A stretch of 64,000 bases of DNA from Rhododendron vialii. Taxonomy: Eukaryota; Streptophyta; Magnoliopsida; Ericales; Ericaceae. Location: contig NC_080569.1 in assembly GCF_030253575.1 (NCBI RefSeq), positions 5,891,501 to 5,955,500 of the forward strand. Direction: 5' to 3'. The position numbers and the translations under genes are program-made. Every line of letters starts with the position of its first letter. Positions within the stretch are counted from its first letter, which is position 1. Below are positions 22,124 through 32,334 of the stretch, piece after piece. Below the pieces are notes generated by a model. That model was given only the letters and a program-made list of their open reading frames with translations, was not told where the DNA came from and ran no database searches.

Positions 22124-25070
22124 ATGGATGGACCCTCTGATCTTGATAAACAGACTGGTGACTCTACTGCTCAAAAACTTGCTGCAAAACGAGGTAGACG
22201 ACGTACCACTTTGAATATTGGACCTATTGGTAATGATACAGTCACTGATGTAACTGATGATAATCCTATTGATGTTGATCCTACTGATAATAATGATTTG
22301 AAAAATAAGAGTAGGCTGAGGTCTTATGTGACACCCCACTTTTCGGTGGCCGGCGGTACTGCAGGAAGCGTCCGGACCGGAAGGGGGCAAGTTATGGTTT
22401 ATAAGAAAAGATCCATCCTACTTGTACAAGGCCTTTTAAAGCCGTGAGGGCGGGCCAAAGCACATAGGAACTTCGCAGTTAAGCGTGCTCATCCTGGAGC
22501 AATCCAAGGATGGGTAACCCCACTGGGAAGTCTATGGGCTTTGGGCGTCCAAAGCAGACAATATTGTACAAAGATGGAGCGGATCGTTACATATGGTATC
22601 AGAGCACAACCCTGGTCTATATGGTGGGGGCCACCTCTAGAATCTGGTACGAGCACACTGATTATGCTGTACAGAACTAAGTGCCACACCATGGCCACCA
22701 GGGGAAGGTTGTTGGGCCTGTGCAACGAGGACGTTGCATCCCTAAGGGGGGTAGATTGTGACACCCCACTTTCAGGTGGCCGGCAGCACTGCAGGAAGCG
22801 TTTGGACCGGAAGGGGGCAAGTCATGGTTTATAAGAAAAGATTCATCCCACTTGTACAAGGCCTTTTAAAGCCGTGAGGGCAGGCCAAAGCACATAGGAA
22901 CTTTACAGTTAAGCGTGCTCATCTTGGAGCAATCCAAGGATGGGTGACCCCACTAGGAAGTCTATGGGCTTTGGGCGTCCAAAGTGGACAATATTGTACA
23001 AAGATGGAGCGGATCGTTACATCTTATGTTTGGGATCATTTCGTTAGGAATACTACTAATCCATTAAAACCTAGGGCTATATGTAATTATTGAGGTACGA
23101 GTTATGCATGTTATTCAAAGGCTAATGGGACAACAACAATGAAAACTCATTTAGAGGGGGGCTGTAAAAAGTATCCTTTTAGAATGATGGATAAGAAGCA
23201 AAAAACTTTAGGGATGGAGTCGGTAATCTTGTTGCTGTGAGTTTTAATGTGGATGCATGCAAAAATGCTTTGGCCGAGATGAAAATAATAGATGAGTTGC
23301 CCTTTAAATTTGTAGATGGTGAGGGGTTTAGGCGTTTTATGCATGTGGTGCAACCAAATTAGGGAAATATCCCAAGTAAGATTACAATGGCAAAGGAATG
23401 TTTCAAAGTCCATATTAGAGAGAAAAAATCATTGAAGAATGCACTTAAGGGTCAACGAGTTTGCCTAACCACGGACACATGAACATCGTTGCAAAATTTG
23501 AACTATATGTGTCTTACTGCGCATTACATTGATCGTGAGTGGAAACTTCACAAAAAAAATTCTGAATTTTCACGTTGTTCCTAATTACAAAGGTGAACTC
23601 TTGGAAAACTGATAGAACAATGTTTGTTGGAATGGGGAATTGATAAGTTTCTCACTATTACGATGGATAATGCTCATTCTAATAGTGCTATAATTGAATT
23701 CTTGAAGAGGAAGACTAAAACTAGGAAGACTACCATATTGGTACATGAGTTCTTGCATGTGAGGTGTTGTGCACATATATTGAATCTAATTGTTTGTGAG
23801 GGTGTGAAAGATATAGAGGCGCCTATAGCAAGGGTGAGAAACATCGTGAGGTATGTAAGGTCATCTCCATCTAGAATGGCAAAGTTCAAATCTCTTATTG
23901 AGAAAGAAGGGATTGTATCTCAATCTCAACCTTGTTTAGACGTGCCCACCGGATGGAACTACACCTATTTCATGCTAGAGAGAGCTTGAAAATTTCAAAC
24001 GGCTTTTGAGAGATTGGAAGATGACGAACCACAATTATTCCATTTGAGTATTAGAGAAGATGAGATTGGTGATGATAATGAAACTAAAGATGTGGTTAGT
24101 GATGATGTGGTACCGGTTGATGATGCAGTGGTTCAGGAAAATGGGAAAGGGAGAGTGAAAGGGAGAGGGAAAGCAAAATCGAGAAAGGAAGCACTAGGAC
24201 CGCCAACTAGTGATGATTGGCAGAATGCTTCATTGTATCTAAAGTTTCTCAAATTGTTTTATGATACAACTCTAAAGTTTTCGGGTTCTAAGTATGTCAC
24301 ATGCAATGGTTTTTTTTGAGGAAATGATGTTGATATGAAAAGCAATCATGTCATTGTGTGTGGATGGGGAGGAAAAGTTGAAATTATTGGCAAAGGGCAT
24401 GCGTACCAAGTTTGATAGGTATTGGGGGAAATTAGATAAGATCAATTGCATGTTCTTGATTGCCAATGTTCTTGATCCATGCTACAAACTCAAGTATATA
24501 GAAATGTATTTTATACTTGATTATGGTAAGAAGCCCGCTGAAGATATGGTAGACAAGTTAAAGAATGAAATGACATGACTATATGCATGGTATGAGAATC
24601 GGGACTCAAGTAAAAATCGCCAAACTCAAACTGTAGAGAGCTCATCAAGGGGATCAGATTTGGGTAAAGGTAATTTGGATGAGCGCGAAAAAATGATGTC
24701 TCAATTTAGAATGGAGTCGGAAGAGGAAAATGATATGGTAAGCAAATCTGAGTTGGAGAAGTACTGGATGGAGGGGTGTGAAAACAACAATAAAGAATTT
24801 GATGTCTTGCAGTGGTGGAAAGCTAATTCCGAGAGGTTCAAAATCCTTTCTCAGGTTGCACGTGATGTTCTATCCACTCTGGTCTCCACGGTTGCCTCTG
24901 AATTTGCTTTTAGCATGGGAGGACGCATCCTTGATCCCTTCCGAAGTAATCTAGCACCCAAGACAGTTGAGGCTCTAGTTTGTGCTCAGAATTGGTTGCG
25001 TTCTCCTATTCAAATTAATATTCGGGATCAATTAGATGAACTGGAGAAATTGGATGAAGGTAAAATTTAG
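22124..25070 (+). pseudogene. hAT transposase (BED zinc finger, RICESLEEPER/ZBED type), inactivated
   Basis: The first exon starts MDGPSDLDKQTGDSTAQKLA just after a TTCTGTGTAG acceptor. The BED finger (SYVWDHFVR, then a Cys replaced by TGA at 23091, KTHLEGGCKKYP) is split by a TRIM. The catalytic core is recognisable as VCLTTDT, NLNYMCLTAHYIDREWKLHK, WGIDKFLTITMDNAHSNSA and RCCAHILNLIV. The C-terminal dimerisation domain is well kept at 24770-25000 (FDVLQWWKANSERFKILSQV, STVASEFAFSMGGRILDPFR). Stops at 23091 and 23480 and several frameshifts rule out a functional enzyme. A recent-looking C-terminus with early stops indicates moderate age. Confidence 0.9.
22327..23021 (+). mobile_element. TRIM (miniature LTR retrotransposon), complete, 695 bp
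   Basis: Two 265-bp terminal repeats (22327-22591 and 22757-23021) both start TGTGACACCCCACTTT and end GGAGCGGATCGTTACA. A perfect 5-bp target duplication TCTTA flanks the whole (22322-22326 and 23022-23026). The 5' repeat is followed by TGGTATCAGAGC (22594-22605), complementary to the 3' end of initiator-Met tRNA, the primer-binding site. A purine-rich AAGGGGGGTAGA precedes the 3' repeat. The ~165-bp interior has no coding capacity. It was inserted in the BED-finger exon of the hAT transposase. Confidence 0.93.
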
Positions 25071-27069
25071 CGTATTGATGTTTCTCTTATTTTTTTTACA
25101 TGTATGTTTTATTATGTACTTTTCCCTATGCTAACTTCTCTCACTCTGAATCTTATAGAGCTTACGGAAACGGGTTCTTGCATCATTGATGAGTGACTCT
25201 AGAAAGGTAGAAATAAGAAATGGTAACTGTGGTATGTGAATTTCATTTTTCTTGAATATGACTTGTTTTTTTCCTAACTATAGTTTTGTTATTAGAAATT
25301 AGCCCTTTTTTCCCCCTAAGTATGACTTATTTCAACTTTCAACTTGCAGGCGGTGCTGCTGGACTGCTGATGCTGCAGCTGTTGCTGTTGGGTTCCACAG
25401 AGGACTTGGTGGCTCTTGTTTTGTTGGTGGCTCTTGTTTTTTGTGGGAACTTTGGTTGGTTTATGTAATTGTAATCAATAGGTAAACCCCAAGCAAAATA
25501 TTTGAGTATTGAGATGTCAGTTTAAGAACAGTGGGTATGTTTTTTACGTAGTTGATGTGTTTTAAGAACAGTGGGTTTAAGAATAGTGAGTACTGAGATG
25601 TGTTTTCAGTTTTATGTATTTTATTTTAGAATCATCTTGGCTTTTGGGTGATATTTTTGAATGGGCTATAATGGTTGAATATGTGATTATGGGCTAAAGT
25701 TGTAACTTGGGCTTATTTAAGTGCATTATTGGGCTGAAAAAAATAGTGTGGAAAAATGGAATTGCATCATGTGTTAGGGCTTATTGGGCTGAAAAAACAG
25801 TGTGGCCCATTGATTGAAAACCGACTAAAACCGACCGAATCGAACCGAAAATAGCTAAACTGAACCGAGCAGTTTTTGAACCAAATCTGTCGGTGTCGGT
25901 TTGGAAAAATGGAAAACCGAATGATTCGGTTCGGTGGAAAAATCGGAAAAAAACCAACCGAACCGAACTGATTTCATCCCTAGTTACGAATAATCTACCA
26001 TGATTTCAAATGTTTGAGTTTTAAATTTCATTCGTAAAAAATGGATTAATGTATTCATCATGGTGTATTCATGGTGTATTTTTCTACTCAGATTTGTATT
26101 TTATGATCATTGTGTATTTATGTATTCATTGTTTATTTCGAATAGTCTTGACTTGCACATGCAAATTTCATGGTAAATGTTACGAATAATCTACCATGAT
26201 TTCAAATGTTTGAGTTTTAAAGCTCATCTGTAAAAAAGGATTCATGTATTCATCATGGTGTATTCATGAAGTATTTTCCAATTCAAATTCATATTTTATG
26301 ATCATAATGTATTTATGTATTTGTGGTTTATCTCGAATAATATGATTCATGTGTTCATGGTGCATGTAGATTTCATGGTAACGGTACAAATAACCAAAAA
26401 ATCATTTTGAGTTTTAAATTTCATTCGTAAAAAAATGGATACCAAATCAGTGAGATTTGATTGTTTCAAATGTTTGAAATTTTTAACTCTTTCCTTTTTT
26501 ATCCCTTATTTATTTGTTGTGACAGAAAATATATTCAATCCCACAAATTTAGGAAGGCAATATACACATACATATGTATATCTTATTAAAAGGGAATAAG
26601 GGTAATTTATCCATTGGAAGGATGAAAACATAAGCATAAAAAAAGAGCGGGATGAATTCTTACATAGCATGGATAAAGATGATGAATATTTAAATATTCT
26701 TTTACAAGTAATATTGGAGTGCCCCTAACATTTGAATTTTTTTGGATGCCCGAAACCCAGGCCTAAGAGGCCTGGACCGGCCCTACTCATGAGTCGTGAC
26801 AATGATATATTTGAAAAAGTTTCACCAAGACACACTGCAACTCCGCACTACATTTGCAGCACCAGAGATTCTTTTTATGATACGGGATAGTTCCGAGTGA
26901 ATTCTTCATGTCAGTTTTCATCTTACAAAATCATTGCCGGTTGAGATTTAGTAATTCTCTGAATGTATAAGTTATTGAATTCACTCATTTTATTTCTTAC
27001 GCGCATACATATGCAAATATATATATACCACCCGGATTTGTTAAATTTGATTATTAAATATAGTTTCAA

Positions 27070-28454
27070 ATGATTGAGGCCAGCCCTTCTCTCCACAATT
27101 CAGAATTTACTTCTATTGGATGTCTAGATGACGACCATGGTTTTAATGGGGATTCCGCTAGTTGTGCTCCCAAAGCTTCAAAGTCCAGTCCTATGTGTTG
27201 TGAAAGACCTCATCATTCACAATCACCATATAACAGGAATGAACCCCAATCCATGAATGTGAACTCACACATCGATATGGCGACCAGAGAGTCGTCGGTG
27301 AAGCATCCTTACCTGCCGTAGAAGTCGAATGTACTGAGGGAATCTTAGAAGACGACAACCATGGTTTCCATGCTTTTCCACCTCCCCCAAAGGGTGCGGA
27401 GGAAATGGTACCAGACACCAGCAGTTTTGAAGCTTCTCCATTTCCACCTCCTCTTTCAAAGTTGGGCGTGGGTTATTCTGCTGATTATACACCTATTTCC
27501 CGCAATGCTAGATCTTGGAATGACCAACAGCAGCCATCCCAACATGATGTGGTTGGTAATGCCACGTATGGGAATGACTCGGCAAGCGATGACAACACAC
27601 AGGGAGGGAGACTCAGGAGGAATCAGACGCAAGCCAGCTATGGTTGGTCAGATGGGGACAACAAGCAAGGTTCTACTTTCCAAAAGTTTCTGAAGAAAAA
27701 GTATTCAGTTATTTTGGGACGAGATTTCCTCCTCATTAACCGATCTTTTCAGTCTTCTTTAAAAACTTCTAAGTCATTTCGTTTTTTCCATCGCCCTAGT
27801 ATCTCTCCTGTTGAGCTTAGAGGCATAAACGAATCTCCTAAGGATCCTATGAATTGTGACCCCGAGGATTTTGCGGCGGATTCCTTCCCCAATGGTTGAG
27901 GTAAGGAAAGTGTTTATTTGTGATCCTGTCCCTACGTCAGAAGCTTCTCTACTGCATCCGGGGTCAGATGTGAGGAATCTCCGGTCTAAGCGAATCAAGG
28001 CTTGTTGGGACAATGATTTCGTAAATACCTTCAACCAAGATTCTGGGCTGAATGACACAGCCATAGAAATCTCAACTGTGGAGAACCTGACATCCAAACG
28101 CATGGAGAATCTGACGTCCAAGTGTACTCTTGCTTTTTAAGGCCAATGATTCTAAGGAATGCAGTCATCATATGGTTCGCTCACCAATGCAAATATTGAG
28201 GCATCCCAAGACTATGCGAATTCGGGCTTTTTGGGATGACATTGCTAATTAAGGAAGGAGGTCGCCATATGGCAAGTCCCAGTAAACATAGGGCTCATAG
28301 GAAAAAATCTCGGATTAAGGTCCTTGATGCTGCCCATTTTGTTCAAGCTTTCAACCCAAACGCAATGCATAAGCGCAAACGAGTACATACCATTGAAGAT
28401 AGTTGCAGCGATCCTCATCTGTTTCGTGCACCGCAGTGCCGTGTGATACACTAG
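27070..28454 (+). other. Unrecognised degenerate coding-like region between the duplication copies
   Basis: Consecutive open frames read through 27070-28454 with frameshifts. Recognisable composition: Ser/Pro/Asn-rich stretches, a repeated ILEDDNHGF / CLDDDHGF element (27126 and 27341), PFPPPLSKLGVGYSADYTPI, and later basic SKHRAHRKKSRIKVLDAAHF. This looks like the low-complexity region of a LINE ORF1 or retrotransposon gag that has decayed, but no zinc knuckle is visible and I cannot assign a family. It is absent from the corresponding place after 36115. Confidence 0.35.
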
Positions 28455-28972
28455 TATCCTTTTTTGGCTCATACTTTTCTGCTCGTGTCTAATGGTCTTT
28501 TTTGGCAGGTGCTGGCATATCCTTATCCATGTATGTGTTTGCGTTGCTTTCAATTCCCTTGTAATCTGTCAACTGTTATTTCATATCAATGCATTTCTAT
28601 CGTGTTCCTAGGAAAAAATTCTCCACATACGGTTAGATAAAAATGGGTTATTACCTTCATCATTGTCACTGAAAATCCTAGGTCGATCGATTTTGCTTCC
28701 TAATTGGATTTTCGATAAATTTTACAGATTCCATTCAGATTCAAAATGTCAACATAATTCATACACACCCCTCGATTCATACACCTCCAATTTTAAAGTT
28801 TAACATAATTCATACATCCAATTATTTACAACCACAAACACTTTAAAAAAACTTTACATAAATATACTCACATCACATTGGAACTCATACACGATACATC
28901 TCTAATATGCGTGAAACCAACCAAAAAAATTGAATGTGTATAAAATATTTGTACGAGTTATACAGTAATATA
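28455..28972. other. Spacer at the copy 1 / copy 2 junction
   Basis: It holds three partial repeats of CATAATTCATACACCTCC-type sequence (28756-28830), which also occurs downstream of MEE60-1 at about 17610. The duplication breakpoint probably lies in or near this block. Confidence 0.45.
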
Positions 28973-29016
28973 TTCATCCATCTCCAGAGCCATCCACTAG
29001 TTCAAATAAAATACTA

Positions 29017-29400
29017 CGCCCGTTCGGACAAATAAGCCACAGTGGCTTATTTTTTTGTCTTTATTCAAAAAAATTTCGTATCACTTGGCTTATTGTCATT
29101 TTTTTGGGGATTATTGCATCCTCACGACAAGAGAAATCTAAAAAGTAAAAAATTTTGACCAAAATCTAATTTTTTTTGAATAAAGACGAAAAAATTGGTT
29201 TATTGATTTTTTTTCGTCTTTATTCAAAAAAAATTGAATTTCGGTCAAATTTTTTTTATTTTTTAAATTCATTTTGACGTGAGGATGCAATAATTCCAAA
29301 AAAATGATAATAAGCCAAATGATACGAAAAAAATTTGAATAAAGACAAAAAATAAGCCAAAGTGGCTTATTTACGCGATTTTGGCCGTTCGTTTCGGCTC
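29017..29400. mobile_element. Foldback MITE with a near-complete ~340-bp hairpin, 3' of MEE60-2
   Basis: The arms are complementary over almost their whole length, with the centre near 29199. Left arm: AATAAGCCACAGTGGCTTAT, then TTGTCTTTATTCAAAAAAA, CACTTGGCTTATTGTCATTT, ATTATTGCATCCTCACG. The right arm shows the inverse complement of each block in reverse order. The paralogous 3' flank of MEE60-1 lacks it. It begins within about 25 bp of the duplicated CATCCACTAGTTCAAATAAA block. Confidence 0.8.
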
Positions 29401-29517
29401 TAAACAGTTCGGATTTAAATAAAAAATTTCTGGAAAAGAGTTTAAACTGTTTTCGAATTTTTTTTATTAACATCTCGTTCGCGATTGGTTCCGTAAACAA
29501 CTAGTTAAAAAGATTTT

Positions 29518-30340
29518 CTAATGCAGAAATGCATATACAGAAATAGTTATATAAACAAGCAGACCAGAGGACACCAGGACAACCAGCGCCGCCACCGCGT
29601 GCACCGCCGACCTGCTGCCGCAGGCCATCGTCCCCAGCCGTATCTCGATCATATTCACCATCGACAGCATCAGAAAAAGGCACCCCATCACCGACCCGAC
29701 GGCCGACGCCAGCATCCCGAACCTCAAAACCTTAATGTTAATGTGGGCCCAGAAGGCCTCGTCGACGTCGGTGCTGTTCTTCAGGTTGATGGCCAGTTTG
29801 AGGCCCTGGGCCACCAGGGAGGAGAAGAGGAAGAAGCTGAAGGAGACCACTTCGAATAAGAGGAGGTGTTTGGCGGCGTCGACGCCGGCGTCGCAGGCGG
29901 AGGGGTTCTCGAGGCTGTGCTGGTCCCGGGAGGCGAGGGATAGGCCCACGAAGACGGCGATGGTGAAGAGGGAGTTGACGTTCACGATGCCGTCGAGGGC
30001 GGAGACGTGGACGCTGGTGGTGGACGGCGGGGCCGCTGAGCGGTTGGCCGAGGTGGATCGACGGTCGAAGTTCTCCTTTTGATAGGTATCAGATCTAAGA
30101 GAGAAGAAGATAGAGTCATAAGACTGAGATTAGATGTTAAGAGTAATTTTGATTTCGTGAGAATGCATTATTATTGCTTAAACAAAACAAGTATCGACGA
30201 GAAATATGTGTTCGAAATATATTAAACGGATCCCCAAAATCCAAAAAAGAAATAGACATACGCCACCCGAAATTCAAAAAAGAAACGTGTGTGCGTGTGT
30301 GGGAGGGAAAGAGGGGTAGAATTTGTGATTACCCATCCAT
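29518..30340 (-). CDS. MEE60: MEE60-like four-TM membrane protein, paralogue 2
   Basis: Coding exons 30340..30333 and 30094..29518 give 194 residues. Exon 1 is ATG GAT GG before donor GTAATC; exon 2 starts after CTCTTAG. The leader reads MDGSDTYQKENFDRRSTSAN, then TSVHVSALDGIVNVNSLFTI. The four membrane segments match paralogue 1 nearly residue for residue, with scattered changes such as MVNMIEIRLGTMACGSRSAV against MVNVIQIRLGTLACGSRSTV. Both copies keep open frames, splice sites, GA-rich 5' UTR and a TATA-like box, so both look functional. The 8-residue length difference is in the leader. The 3' flank has taken a foldback MITE within about 120 bp of the stop codon. Same family and uncertainty as paralogue 1. 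Confidence 0.85.
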
Positions 30341-30381
30341 GATTGAATCTTCTTCTTCTTCCTCTTCTTGTGGTAGGTAGG

Positions 30382-30385
<4 letters not shown>

Positions 30386-30423
<38 letters not shown>
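30386..30423. repeat. GA microsatellite in the MEE60-2 5' UTR
   Basis: About 19 GA units, longer than in paralogue 1. Confidence 0.9.
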
Positions 30424-30426
<3 letters not shown>

Positions 30427-31053
30427 TTTTTGGAGGGTGGTGGTGATTGTTGGGGGATGATGTTGCTTGGGGGGGTCTGTGTTTATAGTATCCCTGATGA
30501 AGTGAAGGGGAAAGTGAGGGCAGACGAGGAGAGGAGGGAGGGGACAAAAACTTTTTAACGGGCCTCTCGTAAAATTTCTCTAAAATAAAATTTACGGAGG
30601 TCAATTTTAATTGTTTAAAAGTTTTTAAATGGTCTAGGTTACAAATAAATTATTAACAATAAAAAATATTTATTATCGATAATTATTTAAAAACGTAATC
30701 AAAATGAATAATTAAAATTGCGCGAAACCGTGAATAAAAATTTCTCTCGAATGAAAAATACTTTGCTTTGCTTTGCTTTTTACTAGTATATATATGGAGG
30801 GGATTTGATTGAGGACGTCCGACAAGAAAAAAAGAAAATTTGTCCGGAGGAATGAACAAACATCCTCTCTCTATCCTCCATGTGTCCTAAATTGCAGTCC
30901 ACATAAAAAAGATTTTTGAAGATAAGATATTTACATCTCGATCTAAATACTGATTATTTATCGAGTTTGTGGACACGTTATTTTTTTACTAAAAAATCTA
31001 GTTGATTTGATATCAGTAGTTACATAATTGAACGACGTTGTGCTTATAAAAAA

Positions 31054-31200
31054 CGGTTTTGCTATTGTCAGTCTAATGGACTGACGATAAACACATTATA
31101 AGACAAGAAAAATACGCATTTCTATATACTTTTTATATCTTTTAATACACATTCACACTCTCACTATTGTCAGCCCACTGGACTGATTTTAGAATTTTCC
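31054..31200 (+). mobile_element. Small MITE, copy 4
   Basis: 147 bp, starts CGGTTTTGCTATTGTCAG and ends TTTTAGAATTTTCC, flanked by TATAAAAAA and TTTAAAAAA (8 of 9). Same size as the 61.1-kb copy. Confidence 0.8.
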
Positions 31201-31776
31201 TTTAAAAAATAGACGGAAAGTGTGGATGGAAATAGTATAATTTAGAGAGTGAATTGCAAGATAATTTATATCTCTCGATCATTAACTATGACTACAAGTG
31301 GATTTGGACAACGGACAAAGTTTTCTCTGTCAAATCAGTCTATCGACAATGGGAAATCCAAACGCAGTCTCGGCATACTCTTCTGGGTTCTTATGGAGAA
31401 ATTTGAGCCCCCCTAAAGTGGAAATTTTCTCATGGATGGCCATTCAAGATAGAGTTGCAACTCGATCGGTCCTTGTTGATAGGAATTTAATCTCTGAGGC
31501 TCACTTGGCGGTGTGCCCCTTGTGTAGTCTTCATGTGGAAACGCCTCAACACTTGCTTTTACACTGCCGGTTTTCATGGTTAATATGGTCAGAAATTATG
31601 GAATGGTGGAATATTCAGTGGGTTTGCCCAAGTTCCTTAGCAGAGGTAGCACTTTGGTGGTTTGGGAATAAATTTCGAAACTTGGAGAAACATATCTGGG
31701 AGGTTTGTTTTTTTGCCACGATCTGGTCTATTTGGTTAACGAGGAATGGTTATATCTTCAACGGTGCAACAACACG

Positions 31777-32299
31777 TGTAACGACCCGGATTTTTGACCC
31801 AATTTTTTTTAATACAAATTTATATTTTTAAATTCCTAATTCAATAATTAATTAGATTGAATAATTAAAATATATTATTATGTGTGCAATTGATATTATT
31901 TGCATTATTGTATAAGATATGTATTTAAACTTTAGATATACAAGAAATCAGTGATTCATATTTATCTTTTATCTTTCCTATCTAAACCCTAAGTAGAACT
32001 CTATTCAAACTAACTCTTCACTTATCTATCTCTCATCCTATACATAAAAGCGTCCAGATACATTCTCACCATGTACATACATGCGTCCACATACATTTGA
32101 ATTGAAAACCCCCCAAATGTGGCACTTGTCCCCCATCTTTTTATCATTATCAGTATCACTCTCCTTCCTCATTCCACCACTTTTACACTTATCCTCTCAC
32201 ATTCTTACTATCTTATTCTCTCTCATTATACATACCCACATAATCCGAAAATTGAACATCAGTAGATTATTTCACTCCCAATTCTATTGTTGAGTCTAG

Positions 32300-32334
<35 letters not shown>

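Larger units (their letters stand above)
21441..25982 (+). mobile_element. Inner hAT element with decayed transposase
   Basis: Perfect 8-bp target duplications GTTACGAA flank it (21433-21440 and 25983-25990). The ends TAAGGTGAAAATTTTAATCG and (inverse complement) TAGGGATGAAATCAG are imperfect inverted repeats. Subterminal regions are packed with AACCGAACC/CGGTTCGGTT repeats (21475-21600 and 25820-25965), likely transposase binding sites. It encodes the transposase remnant described separately. Without its TRIM insertion it is 3.8 kb. Confidence 0.85.
20200..26785. mobile_element. Outer hAT-type element, 6.6 kb including nested insertions
   Basis: Left end CAGGGTCGGCCCA and inverse complement of the right end TAGGGCCGGTCCA match at 10 of 13. 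Flanking octamers are CTCGTGAG (20192-20199) and CTCATGAG (26786-26793), one mismatch. Removing 21441-25982 leaves about 2 kb with no recognisable transposase, so the outer element is non-autonomous. It carries a (TG)n/(TATG)n microsatellite near 20655-20700. Confidence 0.75.
17611..27100. repeat. Segmental tandem duplication, copy 1
   Basis: This segment is collinear with 28973-36115 once inserted transposons are removed. Matching blocks: the 3' flank (CATCCAATAGTTCAAAGAAA), the MEE60-like gene, its 5' GA tract and promoter, CCTCTCTCTATCCTCCATGT at about 18878, TCTAGTTGATTGGATAT at about 19231, CAGTGCTCAATGAACTC near 19891, GTTTCACCAAGACACACTGC near 26819, and the AATGTATAAGTTATTGAATT block near 26960. 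It contains a hAT MITE, a SINE and a three-layer nest that copy 2 lacks. Confidence 0.85.

Noticed and set aside
29521..30082. Plus-strand ORFs over MEE60 paralogue 2
   Set aside because: Same antisense shadow; they mirror the ORFs over paralogue 1.
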